Positions 56,450 through 64,000 of a DNA stretch of 64,000 nucleotides are shown piece after piece. The notes beneath the pieces are model-generated. The model saw nothing but the letters and a program-made list of their open reading frames with translations, ran no database searches and had not been told where the DNA came from. The stretch spans positions 82,964 to 146,963 of the forward strand of contig NZ_BCYY01000014.1 in NCBI RefSeq assembly GCF_001598435.1, in the 5' to 3' direction. Made by a program: the position numbers and the translations under genes. Source of the stretch: Sphingomonas pituitosa NBRC 102491. Its GTDB lineage: Bacteria; Pseudomonadota; Alphaproteobacteria; Sphingomonadales; Sphingomonadaceae. Positions within the stretch are counted from its first letter, which is position 1. Every line of letters starts with the position of its first letter.

Positions 56450-56944
56450 ATGAAAGGAAAGACCTACTTCGCCGCCTGCTGCATAGCCGCACTTGTCGCG
56501 GCCGGATCGGCGTGCGCTACGCCGTATCAGTTCGTCGTCACGGGGAGTGAGACGATCCGCTTTGTCCTCGACTCTTCGCCAACGCCTGACATTTCCATTC
56601 CGGGTAGCTTTTTCGTTTTCAACAGCGTGAGCGGTACCGTCGACAACCAGGCCGCTACTTTCGATCTCGGCTTTGGCAGCGCGAGTTATCTTAACAACTT
56701 CGGGCTGTTCAACAACAGCGTCGGACCGAGCGTGTTTGGCACCGGTTTGCCGCTCTACACCGGCACCGAGGCAGCGCCGACCTTCAAGCTGGGCACGTTC
56801 GCTCTCGACGCCGGTTACAGCCTCACCATCTCGGGCGTTCCCGAACCGACGAGTTGGGCGATGCTGCTGATCGGCTTCGGCGCGCTCGGCACCGTCGTGC
56901 GCCGGCGGCGGAACATCACCGTGCGCGTGCGTTTCAGCGGCTGA
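56450..56944 (+). CDS. PEPxxWA-CTERM sorting-domain protein
   Basis: Exported protein of 164 residues. Ribosome site GGAGG precedes the ATG at 56450. The signal peptide is AACCIAALVAAGSACA, followed by a beta-rich domain with no recognisable family (TGSETIRFVLDS, FNSVSGTVDNQAATFDLG). The sorting tail is GVPEPTSWAMLLIGFG with helix and RRRR, then VRVRFSG. The tail matches those of the two metalloproteases, so all three should go to the same exosortase. Lies next to the sugar-nucleotide and EpsB-prsKR genes. Confidence 0.88.
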   Translation: MKGKTYFAACCIAALVAAGSACATPYQFVVTGSETIRFVLDSSPTPDISIPGSFFVFNSVSGTVDNQAATFDLGFGSASYLNNFGLFNNSVGPSVFGTGLPLYTGTEAAPTFKLGTFALDAGYSLTISGVPEPTSWAMLLIGFGALGTVVRRRRNITVRVRFSG

Positions 56945-56956
56945 TTCTGTCGCAGC

Positions 56957-56981
56957 GCCGCCGGTCCGGTGGACCGGCGGC
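56957..56981. terminator. Perfect 11-bp hairpin between convergent genes
   Basis: GCCGCCGGTCC-GGT-GGACCGGCGGC lies midway in the 54-base gap between the PEP-CTERM gene and the guanylyltransferase gene. Likely a bidirectional terminator, although the T-tract is poor. Confidence 0.6.
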
Positions 56982-56998
56982 AGCCTTCATGAGCAGCT

Positions 56999-58057
56999 TC
57001 AGTCCTTCATCGCATCGATCAGCTTCTTCACTTCCTGGCTGCGGCCGCGCGGCAGCACCAGCACGTCGGCGCCCGAGACGACGACGATCAGGTCCTGCAC
57101 GCCAACCAGCGCCACGCGCTTGCCGGGCTCGCTCTGCACCAGGCAGTTGGTTGCCTCGATCGCCACCACGTCACCGCGCACCACGTTGCCACCCGCATCG
57201 GGATTGCTGATCGCGTGCAGCGCATCCCAGCTGCCGACATCGCTCCAGCCCATCGCCACGGGCACGACTGCGACGCGCGGCGCCTTTTCCATCACCGCAT
57301 AGTCGATCGAATCGGACGGGCAGGCGGCGAAGCTCTCCGCATCGGGAAAGATCCGCGAGCCCTCGCGGCGGGCCTTGTCCATCGCCTGCTGCGCAGCGAC
57401 CAGCATTTCGGGCGCGAACACACTGAGCGTGCCGAGATACATGTCGGCACGGAACAGGAAGATGCCGCCGTTCCAAGCGTGGTCGCCGGAAGCGAGCATC
57501 GCCTCGGCCCGGTCGCGCGGCGGCTTCTCGACGAATCGGTCGACGCGGTGGACGCCGGGCGCGAGTTCCTCCTCGCCGATCTTGATCCAGCCATAACCGG
57601 TCTCGGGCGTGTCGGGGGTGATGCCGAAGGTAACCAGCCAGCCTTCGTTGACCAGCGGCAGCGCCAGGTCGATCGCCGCATGGAAGGCGGCCACGTCGGA
57701 AATCACATGGTCGGACGGCATCACCAGAATGGGCTCGCTGCCACCCCCGGCCGCCATCGCCGCCAGCGCGATCGCGGGCGCGGTGTTGCGGCCGATAGGC
57801 TCGAGGATCAGCGCCTTCAGCCCGATGCCGACACCGCCAAGCTGCTCCTCGACCAGTTCGGCGTGGAAGGCGTTGGCGACGATGATCGGATCGGTGAATC
57901 GTTCTCCCGACGCGCGGCGCACGGTCAACTGGAGCATGGTCTCTTCGGCAGTAAGCGACAGCAGCTGCTTCGGCCGTTCGGGCCGTGACATGGGCCAAAG
58001 GCGCGTTCCCGACCCACCCGATAGGATGACGGGCGTGATCGGCTTCGAGTCCGACAT
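56999..58057 (-). CDS. Mannose-1-phosphate guanylyltransferase
   Basis: Nucleotidyltransferase making GDP-mannose from mannose-1-phosphate and GTP, 352 residues from the ATG at 58057 (AAGGAG site upstream). N-terminal PVILSGGSGTRLWPMSRPERPKQLL is the catalytic pyrophosphorylase loop. EPIGRNTAPAIALAAMA, VMPSDHVISD, GYGWIKIGEE, FVEKPPRDRAEAML and WNGGIFLFRADMYL follow. It lacks the cupin isomerase domain of longer ManC/AlgA proteins. Divergent from the sugar transferase gene, it likely supplies its polysaccharide. Confidence 0.94.
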   Translation of the reverse strand: MSDSKPITPVILSGGSGTRLWPMSRPERPKQLLSLTAEETMLQLTVRRASGERFTDPIIVANAFHAELVEEQLGGVGIGLKALILEPIGRNTAPAIALAAMAAGGGSEPILVMPSDHVISDVAAFHAAIDLALPLVNEGWLVTFGITPDTPETGYGWIKIGEEELAPGVHRVDRFVEKPPRDRAEAMLASGDHAWNGGIFLFRADMYLGTLSVFAPEMLVAAQQAMDKARREGSRIFPDAESFAACPSDSIDYAVMEKAPRVAVVPVAMGWSDVGSWDALHAISNPDAGGNVVRGDVVAIEATNCLVQSEPGKRVALVGVQDLIVVVSGADVLVLPRGRSQEVKKLIDAMKD

Positions 58058-58224
58058 TCGATGAAGCTCCTTCGTTTGTACCTGCAAGCAATTGCTAGAA
58101 AAGCCCGTCTGAAACAAGCAGCCGGCAATTTTGTTACGGCCAGGAGAAATTTGCTGGCGGCGAAACGGCTCGCACGCCGTCGCAATCGGTTTCGTTTACC
58201 CTTCTGCGGTATCTAGGTCGCGCC

Positions 58225-59613
58225 ATGATCCGCCTGTTCAAGCATTATGTTCCGAACACCGTGCTGCTGCTCGGTCTGCTGGACGTAATCCTGCTCGTCA
58301 CCGCGGGCGAGCTGGGCTGGCAGCTGCGGGCGCACCAGGCAGGACTCGACGTGGGCCCCATTCATGAACGGGTACCGCAGCTGGCCAGCTTCACGCTGGT
58401 CCTCGAAACGGCACTGGTCGCGCTGGGCATCTATGGTGCCGAGGCGCTCCAGTCGCTCCGCCAGGCCCTGGTGCGGCTGCTCGTCTCCATCGGGATGGGC
58501 GTGCTGGGCCTCAGCGTCCTCTATTTCCTGCTGCCGCCGATCGGCTTCTGGCGCTCCAACCTGCTCTATGCCGCGATCACCGCCTTCGTGCTGCTGCTGA
58601 TGATGCGCGTGCTGCTGGGCAAGACGCTGGGCAGCCAGGCGTTCAAGCGCCGCATCGTCGTGCTCGGCGCAGGGCCCCGCGCGGCGCGGCTGAAGCAGCT
58701 CTCCCGCGCGCCCGGCGCCAGCTTCGCGGTGGTCGGCTATGTCGCGATGAGCGAGGCCAACCGCGTGATCCCGGAGGCGATCGCCCGCGACGCGATCTAC
58801 AATCTCGCCGACCATGTCGTGCTGCTCAACGCCAGCGAAGTGGTGCTGGCATTGGAGGAGCGCCGCAACGCGCTGCCGCTGAAGGACCTGCTGCGGATCA
58901 AGACCACCGGCGTCCATGTCAACGAGTTCTCGACCTTCCTGGAACGCGTTACGGGGCGCGTCGACCTCGACAGCGTCAACCCCAGCTGGCTGATCTTCTC
59001 CGACGGCTTTTCCTCCGGGCGGCGGATGTCGGGCCTGTTCAAGCGCCTGTTCGACATTCTCGCCAGCCTGGCCCTGCTGGTGCTCGCCTTCCCGCTGGTA
59101 CTCGTGACCGCGGTGCTGATCAGGCTGGAGAGCCGCGGCCCCGCCCTGTACCGCCAGCAGCGCGTCGGCCTGTACGGCCAGGCGTTCGATGTGCTCAAGC
59201 TCCGCTCGATGCGCCAGGATGCCGAGGCTCCCGGCGAAGCGGTGTGGGCAGAGAAGGACGATCCGCGCATCACCCGCGTCGGCCGCATCATCCGCAAGAT
59301 CCGCGTCGACGAGCTACCGCAATGCTGGAGCGTGCTGAAAGGGGAGATGAGCTTTGTCGGCCCCCGCCCTGAACGCCCCAGCTTCGTCGAGGATCTCGAA
59401 CAGGTCCTGCCCTATTATGCCGAGCGGCACATGGTGAAGCCCGGCATCACCGGCTGGGCGCAGATCAACTACCCCTATGGCGCCTCGATCGACGATGCAC
59501 GCCAGAAGCTCGAATACGACCTGTTCTACGCCAAGAACTATTCGCCGTTCCTCGACCTGCTGATCCTGCTGCAGACCGCGCGCGTCATCCTGTTCCCCAG
59601 CGGGGCGCGCTGA
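58225..59613 (+). CDS. EpsB-type (TIGR03013) undecaprenyl-phosphate sugar transferase of PEP-CTERM/XrtA systems
   Basis: Initiating transferase of exopolysaccharide synthesis, 462 residues. Four N-terminal membrane helices and a Rossmann-like domain (RIVVLGAGPRAARLKQLSRA) come first. A C-terminal bacterial sugar transferase domain follows: KRLFDILASLALLVLAFPLV, RQQRVGLYGQAFDVLKLRSM, RIIRKIRVDELPQCWSVLKG and SFVGPRPERP. The fused arrangement is that of TIGR03013 proteins linked to exosortase systems. It overlaps prsK by 1 base (TGATG). Confidence 0.92.
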   Translation: MIRLFKHYVPNTVLLLGLLDVILLVTAGELGWQLRAHQAGLDVGPIHERVPQLASFTLVLETALVALGIYGAEALQSLRQALVRLLVSIGMGVLGLSVLYFLLPPIGFWRSNLLYAAITAFVLLLMMRVLLGKTLGSQAFKRRIVVLGAGPRAARLKQLSRAPGASFAVVGYVAMSEANRVIPEAIARDAIYNLADHVVLLNASEVVLALEERRNALPLKDLLRIKTTGVHVNEFSTFLERVTGRVDLDSVNPSWLIFSDGFSSGRRMSGLFKRLFDILASLALLVLAFPLVLVTAVLIRLESRGPALYRQQRVGLYGQAFDVLKLRSMRQDAEAPGEAVWAEKDDPRITRVGRIIRKIRVDELPQCWSVLKGEMSFVGPRPERPSFVEDLEQVLPYYAERHMVKPGITGWAQINYPYGASIDDARQKLEYDLFYAKNYSPFLDLLILLQTARVILFPSGAR

Positions 59614-61655
59614 TGCTCACCGCGGCGCTGAGCCTGTGGCTGCATGCCCTGGCGGCATTGCTCTTCGCGCTCCTGCCCTTCGCGGCGCTGCGCACCGGCG
59701 GCACCACGTTGCCCCGCCGGGCGCTGGCCGCGGCACTGGCGCTGACGGCGCTGGCGGCGCTCGCCACCGCCGGGATCGGCGCGGAGGATGTCGTCACCCG
59801 GCTTGCCGAAGCCTTGCGGACGTTCGCCTGGCTGGCCTTCCTGCTGCTGCTCCACCGCCGCGCCGGCGAGCCGCGCCCGCCGCTCGCCCTGGGCACGGTC
59901 TATGGCGTCGTAGCCCTGGTCACCGTCGCGGCGACCCTGCTGGACATGATCGCGGCGCAGCCGTCCGCGGTCGCCGCCGACGCCGGATCGGTGGCGTTGC
60001 TGCTGCACCTGCTGGTCGCGGTGGGGGTGCTGGTGATGGTGCAGGCGCTCCATGCCGCGCTCGCCCACACTGCCGGCGGCGGGCTGCGCTGGACAGTGGC
60101 CGCGCTCGGCGGGTTCTGGCTGACCGAGTTCGCCATCCTCACCCTCGCCTATCTGGGGGTGCCGCTCACCGGCCTGCTGCTCGTCGCACGTGGGGCCGCG
60201 CTGGTCTGTGCGGCAGCGGCGATGGGGCTGGGGCTGCAGCGGCGCGGGGATTGGCGGGTGCGCATGTCTCGCACCGTCGCCTACCAGTCGCTGACACTGG
60301 TCGCGGTGGGCGCCTATTTCGTGCTGCTCGCCCTCGCCACCAGCGCGCTTGCGACGCTGGGCGGCAGCCAGGCCCGGCTGCTCCAGACCGCCTTCGTCTT
60401 CGGCGCGACCGCCGCGATCCTGACCCTGGTGTCGAACAGCGCCTTGCGCGGCTGGGTGAAGGTGAAGCTGGCCAAGCACCTGTTCCGGCACCGCTATGAC
60501 TATCGCGCCGAATGGCTGCGCTTCACCGAGACGCTGGGCGCGCCGGGTGCCGCGCCGCTCGACCAGCGGATCGTCCGCGCACTGGCCGATCTCACCGACT
60601 CGCCCTCGGGACTGCTGCTGGTGGCGGAGGACGGCGCCCTCGTGGCCGGGGCGGGCTGGCATTGGGACCGTGCCGTGCTGCCGCTGGCCGGCGATACCGC
60701 GCTGGCGACGCATCTGGAGACCACCGGGCGGATCATCGAAGTGGATGCCGTGCGGCAGGACCAGGCCGATGCCGCCGATGCCGGGGCCACGCCGGCCTGG
60801 ATGCGCGACACGCCCGCCGCCTGGGTGGTGGTGCCGCTGCTCCACCGCGGCACCCTGGTCGGCGCCATCCTGCTGGGCCGCCCGATCCTGGCGCGGCGAC
60901 TGGACTGGGAGGATTTCGACCTGCTCAAGGCCGCCGGCCGGCAGGTGGCAAGCTATCTTGCCGAGGCACGTGCCCAGGAAGCGCTGGCCGAGGCGCAGCG
61001 CTTCGACGAGTTCAACCGCCGATTCGCCTTCCTGCTCCACGACATCAAGAACCTGGTCAGCCAGCTCGCGCTGACTGCGCGCAACGCCGAGCGCCACGCC
61101 GACAACCCGGCATTCCGCGCCGACATGATCGCGACGCTGCGCGACTCGTCGGACCGGCTGAACGCGCTGCTCGCCCGGCTGGGCCAGCATCATCGCAGTC
61201 GCAGCGAGCCGCCACGGCCCACGCCGCTGTTGCCGCTGGTCGAGCGTCTCGCAGCCCGCCAGCCGGCGCAGGTAAAGCTGGTGTCCGGTGCCGAGCCGAT
61301 GGTGGCGCTTGCCGAGCCGGGTGCGCTCGAGCAGCTGCTCGTCCACCTGATCCAGAACGCCATCGAAGCGAGCCCGGCGGAAGCGCCGGTGACGCTCGCG
61401 CTCGCCACCGACAAGGAATCCGCCATCATCGACGTGATCGATCGCGGCTGCGGCATGTCGCCCGGCTTCGTCCGCAACCGCCTGTTCAAGCCGTTCACCT
61501 CTTCCAAGCCGGGCGGCTTCGGTCTCGGCACCTTCGAGGCGCAGCAGCTGGCCCAGGGCATGGACGGGCGCATCGAGGTGAATTCGCGCGAGGGCCAGGG
61601 CACGCGTTTCCGGGTGGTGCTGCGCGCCGTTCCCCCGGTGGAGCAGGCGGCATGA
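59613..61655 (+). CDS. prsK: PrsK-type sensor histidine kinase (PEP-CTERM system)
   Basis: Membrane sensor kinase of 680 residues. About nine N-terminal helices (to about 290) precede a GAF-like domain (SPSGLLLVAEDGALVAGAGWHWDR, AWVVVPLLHRGTLVGAILLGRP) and the kinase core. The phospho-acceptor His is in FNRRFAFLLHDIKNLVSQLALTARNAERHADNP, followed by N- and G-boxes (HLIQNAIEASP, DRGCGMSPGFV, SSKPGGFGLGTFEAQQLA). This is the PrsK family, paired with PrsR in PEP-CTERM/exosortase systems. ATGA overlap with prsR. Confidence 0.93.
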   Translation: MLTAALSLWLHALAALLFALLPFAALRTGGTTLPRRALAAALALTALAALATAGIGAEDVVTRLAEALRTFAWLAFLLLLHRRAGEPRPPLALGTVYGVVALVTVAATLLDMIAAQPSAVAADAGSVALLLHLLVAVGVLVMVQALHAALAHTAGGGLRWTVAALGGFWLTEFAILTLAYLGVPLTGLLLVARGAALVCAAAAMGLGLQRRGDWRVRMSRTVAYQSLTLVAVGAYFVLLALATSALATLGGSQARLLQTAFVFGATAAILTLVSNSALRGWVKVKLAKHLFRHRYDYRAEWLRFTETLGAPGAAPLDQRIVRALADLTDSPSGLLLVAEDGALVAGAGWHWDRAVLPLAGDTALATHLETTGRIIEVDAVRQDQADAADAGATPAWMRDTPAAWVVVPLLHRGTLVGAILLGRPILARRLDWEDFDLLKAAGRQVASYLAEARAQEALAEAQRFDEFNRRFAFLLHDIKNLVSQLALTARNAERHADNPAFRADMIATLRDSSDRLNALLARLGQHHRSRSEPPRPTPLLPLVERLAARQPAQVKLVSGAEPMVALAEPGALEQLLVHLIQNAIEASPAEAPVTLALATDKESAIIDVIDRGCGMSPGFVRNRLFKPFTSSKPGGFGLGTFEAQQLAQGMDGRIEVNSREGQGTRFRVVLRAVPPVEQAA

Positions 61656-63004
61656 GCGAGGCGTTGCCCAAGCTCTTGATCGTCGAGGACGATGCCGGCC
61701 TCCAGCGCCAGCTGCGCTGGGCCTATGAGGGCTATACGATCCTTGCCGCGACGACGCGCGAGGAAGCGATCACGATGCTGCGCGCCGAGGAGCCGCCGGT
61801 GGTCACGCTCGACCTGGGCCTGCCGCCCGATCCGGACGGTACCAGCGAAGGCTTTGCAACGCTCGAGGCGATCCTCAAGCTCGCGCCCGCGACCAAGGTG
61901 ATCGTCGCCTCCGGCCATTTCGCACGCGAGTCGATGCGCCGCGCGATCGAGCTGGGCGCCTGGGACTTCTACCAGAAGCCGATCGACATCGATGCGCTGG
62001 GGCTGATCGTCGCCCGTGCCTTCCACGTTCATGCGCTGGAGGCGGAGAATCGCCGGCTCGCCGAGCGCGCCGAGGCCAAGGCCGTGCTGGGGGGCATGAT
62101 CACCGCCGCGCCCGAGATGCTGAAGGTCACCCGCACGATCGAGCGGGTGGCGGGCGCCGACGTCTCGGTGATGCTGCTCGGCGCCAGCGGCACCGGCAAG
62201 GAGCTGCTCGCCCGCGGCCTGCACGAATCGAGCCCGCGCAGCAGAGGCAGCTTCGTCGCGATCAACTGCGCGGCGATTCCCGAGACCTTGCTTGAATCCG
62301 AGCTGTTCGGCCATGAGAAGGGCGCGTTCACCGGCGCGGTGAAGACCACGGAAGGCAAGATCGAGCTGGCGCAAAGCGGCACGCTGTTCCTCGACGAAGT
62401 CGGCGACATCCCGCTGCCGCTGCAGGTCAAGCTGCTGCGCTTCCTGCAGGAGCGGGTGATCGAACGGATCGGCGGGCGGAAAGCCATCCCGGTCGATACG
62501 CGGATCGTCTGCGCCACCCACCGCGACCTCGACGCGATGGTCTCGGAAGGGCGGTTCCGCGAGGATCTCTACTACCGCCTCGCCGAAATCGTGGTGCGCA
62601 TCCCCTCGCTCGCCGAACGACCGGGCGATGCCGGGCTGCTCGCGCGGCACTTCCTCGCTTTATATGCCGAGCAGATGCGCACAGGCGCCAAGAGCTTCGC
62701 CCCCGATGCGCTGGCGGCGATCGACGGCTGGGGCTGGCCGGGCAACGTCCGCGAGCTGGAGAACCGCATCAAGCGCGCGGTGATCATGGCCGAGGGCAAG
62801 ATGGTGCATGCCGAGGATCTCGACCTCGCGCCCGGCGACGCGGCGGCGATCAACCTGCGCGCGGTGCGCGAGGCGGCCGACCGCCAGGCGATCCGGCACG
62901 CGCTGGCGCGGAGCGACGGCAACGTCTCCGCCGCGGCACGGCTGCTGGGAATCAGCCGTCCGACACTGTACGACCTGCTGAAGGCGTATGATCTGCAGGC
63001 CTGA
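61652..63004 (+). CDS. prsR: PrsR-type sigma-54 response regulator (PEP-CTERM system)
   Basis: NtrC-type regulator of 450 residues. The receiver has VEDD (12-14) and phospho-acceptor Asp54 ([11 protein letters not shown]). The AAA+ domain has Walker A GASGTGKE at 177-184 and the sigma-54 contact loop GAFTGA at 224-229. C-terminal Fis-type HTH ends [23 protein letters not shown]. It activates sigma-54 promoters, probably of exopolysaccharide and PEP-CTERM genes, on signal from PrsK. I found no convincing -24/-12 site in the window. Confidence 0.93.
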   Translation: MSEALPKLLIVEDDAGLQRQLRWAYEGYTILAATTREEAITMLRAEEPPVVTLDLGLPPDPDGTSEGFATLEAILKLAPATKVIVASGHFARESMRRAIELGAWDFYQKPIDIDALGLIVARAFHVHALEAENRRLAERAEAKAVLGGMITAAPEMLKVTRTIERVAGADVSVMLLGASGTGKELLARGLHESSPRSRGSFVAINCAAIPETLLESELFGHEKGAFTGAVKTTEGKIELAQSGTLFLDEVGDIPLPLQVKLLRFLQERVIERIGGRKAIPVDTRIVCATHRDLDAMVSEGRFREDLYYRLAEIVVRIPSLAERPGDAGLLARHFLALYAEQMRTGAKSFAPDALAAIDGWGWPGNVRELENRIKRAVIMAEGKMVHAEDLDLAPGDAAAINLRAVREAADRQAIRHALARSDGNVSAAARLLGISRPTLYDLLKAYDLQA

Positions 63005-63038
63005 TCCCCCTGCCGCGGGCGGGAGGGGAATTGCGCCT

Positions 63039-63716
63039 CTACTTCTTCTTCTCGGCCTGCACCGCCGCCTGCGGGTCCTTGGCGGGGGTGCCTTCGCCCG
63101 GCGTCGCCTGCTGGACGTTCACCGACACGTCGGCGCCTTCGGCCGCGCTGTTGCTCTGCACGCCGGCATTGTCCGGCTCGGAGCCCGCGGCGGGGGCCGC
63201 CGGCAGCGGCAGGTTCGAGCCCTGCTTGTTGAGGTAGAGGATCACGTCGGCACGGAGCTGCGGGTCCGAGATGCCGGCGAAGGTCATCTTGGTGCCCGGT
63301 GCGAACTTGCGCGGGTTGCTGAGCCAGGCATCCATCTTGTCCAGGTCCCAGCTGCCGCCCACGCCCTTCAGCGCGTCGGAGAAGGCATAGCCGCCCTTGC
63401 CCTGCGCGATGCCCTCGCCCAGCGTGGCGTACAGGTTCGGGCCGATGCCGTTGGCGCCGCCCTGCGCGATGGTGTGGCACGAAGCGCACTGCTTGAAGCC
63501 GCTCTCACCCTTGGCGAGGTCGCCCTTGGCGAGGCGCACCGGCAGCGGCTCGGCCGCCGCGGCGCCGCCGGCGGCATCTTCTACCGCCTCGACGACATAG
63601 CCGGGGCGTTCAGGCTTTTCGGAATGGAAATACTTCGCGCTCGCGATCGAAAGTCCCAGGGCGGCGATACCACCCGCCAGCGCCCAACCCGCGATCGTAT
63701 TGAAGCGATCCTGCAT
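63039..63716 (-). CDS. Membrane-anchored class I cytochrome c (CycM-like)
   Basis: c-type cytochrome of 225 residues. The N-terminus is an uncleaved anchor (GWALAGGIAALGLSIASAKYF). The haem site is KQCASCHTIAQGG; the Met ligand is in PGTKMTFAGI, with LYATLGEGIAQGKGGYAFSDA between. A Pro/Ala-rich, acidic C-terminal tail of about 60 residues (PAAPAAGSEPDNAGVQSNSA...) is unusual for CycM. It probably carries electrons between respiratory complexes at the inner membrane. Confidence 0.93.
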   Translation of the reverse strand: MQDRFNTIAGWALAGGIAALGLSIASAKYFHSEKPERPGYVVEAVEDAAGGAAAAEPLPVRLAKGDLAKGESGFKQCASCHTIAQGGANGIGPNLYATLGEGIAQGKGGYAFSDALKGVGGSWDLDKMDAWLSNPRKFAPGTKMTFAGISDPQLRADVILYLNKQGSNLPLPAAPAAGSEPDNAGVQSNSAAEGADVSVNVQQATPGEGTPAKDPQAAVQAEKKK

Positions 63717-63818
63717 TCATCCGCTCCCACCTGTGCTTTGGTTCATCTTTAGAGCGCGCCCGCGCCCGAAGGCAAGCGGACTTGCGGCGGAGTTCTACGG
63801 AGGCTAGCCCCGCCGCCC

Positions 63819-64000
63819 ATGGAGAATTTCGCCGCCCCCGCCCGCCCGATCGTCGCCCGCATGCTTGCCGAGGCCGAGGCTGCGCCGGCGCGCGCGGTCG
63901 CGTATCAGGGCGCGCCGGGCGCCAATTCGCACGTCGCGGTGCGCGAAGCCTTTCCCGATGCGCTGCCGCTGCCCTGCTTCTCGTTCGACGACGCGATCGA
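63819..64000 (+). CDS. pheA: Prephenate dehydratase (5' part; runs off window)
   Basis: First 60 codons of a prephenate dehydratase (phenylalanine biosynthesis). Begins ENFAAPARPIVARMLAEAEA and the P-protein signature AVAYQGAPGANSHVAVREAFPDA follows, matching the start of the PDT domain. A GGAGG lies about 15 bases upstream, a little far, so the start is tentative. Confidence 0.85.
   Translation, partial: MENFAAPARPIVARMLAEAEAAPARAVAYQGAPGANSHVAVREAFPDALPLPCFSFDDAI

Noticed and set aside
58155..58170. A possible sigma-54 -24/-12 site (TGGC...GGCT) ahead of the sugar transferase-prsK-prsR operon
   Set aside because: GG and GC have the right spacing but the surrounding consensus bases do not match; also no good site was found upstream of 56450, 14591 or 15967.
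63005..63030. Terminator hairpin between prsR and cytochrome c genes
   Set aside because: CCCCCTGCCGCGGGCGGGAGGGG resembles the 30642 hairpin but is mismatched and has no T-tract; not strong enough to list.

Overview
The window is high-GC chromosomal DNA from an alphaproteobacterium, most likely a sphingomonad (Sphingomonas or a close relative). The call rests on three proteins ending in the PEPxxWA type of PEP-CTERM sorting tail, an EpsB-type sugar transferase/PrsK/PrsR operon, a COQ4-type quinone protein, FecI/FecR/TonB-receptor signalling, a ligase-associated helicase and a dispersed REP-type palindrome pair. I saw no phage, transposase, CRISPR array, rRNA or tRNA. Coding density is high and many genes overlap by 1-4 bases, so transcription units are easy to follow.

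Layout. 1-5.5 kb (minus): glycosyltransferase 2, ChbG/HpnK-type deacetylase, ECF sigma factor, FecR and a TonB receptor cut by the window edge, all in one direction. 5.8-13.4 kb (plus): GT39-like glycosyltransferase, glutaminyl cyclase, GH97 glycosidase, amino-acid permease, MTA phosphorylase and a secreted FKBP. 13.4-18.9 kb (minus): two tandem PEP-CTERM zinc metalloproteases and aconitase. 19.1-21.7 kb (plus): an atypical membrane protein, then tryptophan dioxygenase overlapping a kynureninase-like enzyme. 21.9-23.2 kb (minus): Mrp ATPase and a CoA-binding protein. 23.3-30.6 kb (plus): hflK-hflC-degP (membrane protein quality control), a HerA-like ATPase and an OPT transporter. 30.7-35.6 kb (minus): polyol dehydrogenase, two-domain aspartic protease and Lhr-type helicase. 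35.7-37.1 kb: an M20 peptidase gene with a one-base frameshift. 37.1-42.7 kb: recF, a tandem pair of paralogous exported proteins, coq4, dnaN and an outer-membrane barrel protein. 43-45.2 kb (plus): phosphatase, IalB-like protein and FemAB/GNAT-like protein. 45.3-50.5 kb (minus): a small orphan gene and an operon of three large membrane proteins, two of them tandem paralogues. 50.5-56.9 kb: ppc, an MpaB/DUF2236 protein, a self-contained regulator/membrane-protein cassette with three identical-architecture operators, YoaK-like and TRIC-like membrane proteins, and a third PEP-CTERM protein. 57-63 kb: mannose-1-phosphate guanylyltransferase diverging from the sugar transferase-prsK-prsR operon. 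63-64 kb: a membrane-anchored cytochrome c and the start of prephenate dehydratase.

How parts fit together. The 57-63 kb block makes and regulates exopolysaccharide linked to PEP-CTERM sorting, and the window also holds three candidate sorted proteins, two of them zinc proteases. The exosortase itself is not in the window. The strongest undescribed elements are the three TTTCC-N5-GGAAA operators in front of the membrane protein/winged-helix pair (54.1-54.9 kb), the three-gene polytopic membrane operon (45.5-50.5 kb), the exported paralogue pair between recF and dnaN, and the tandem metalloproteases.
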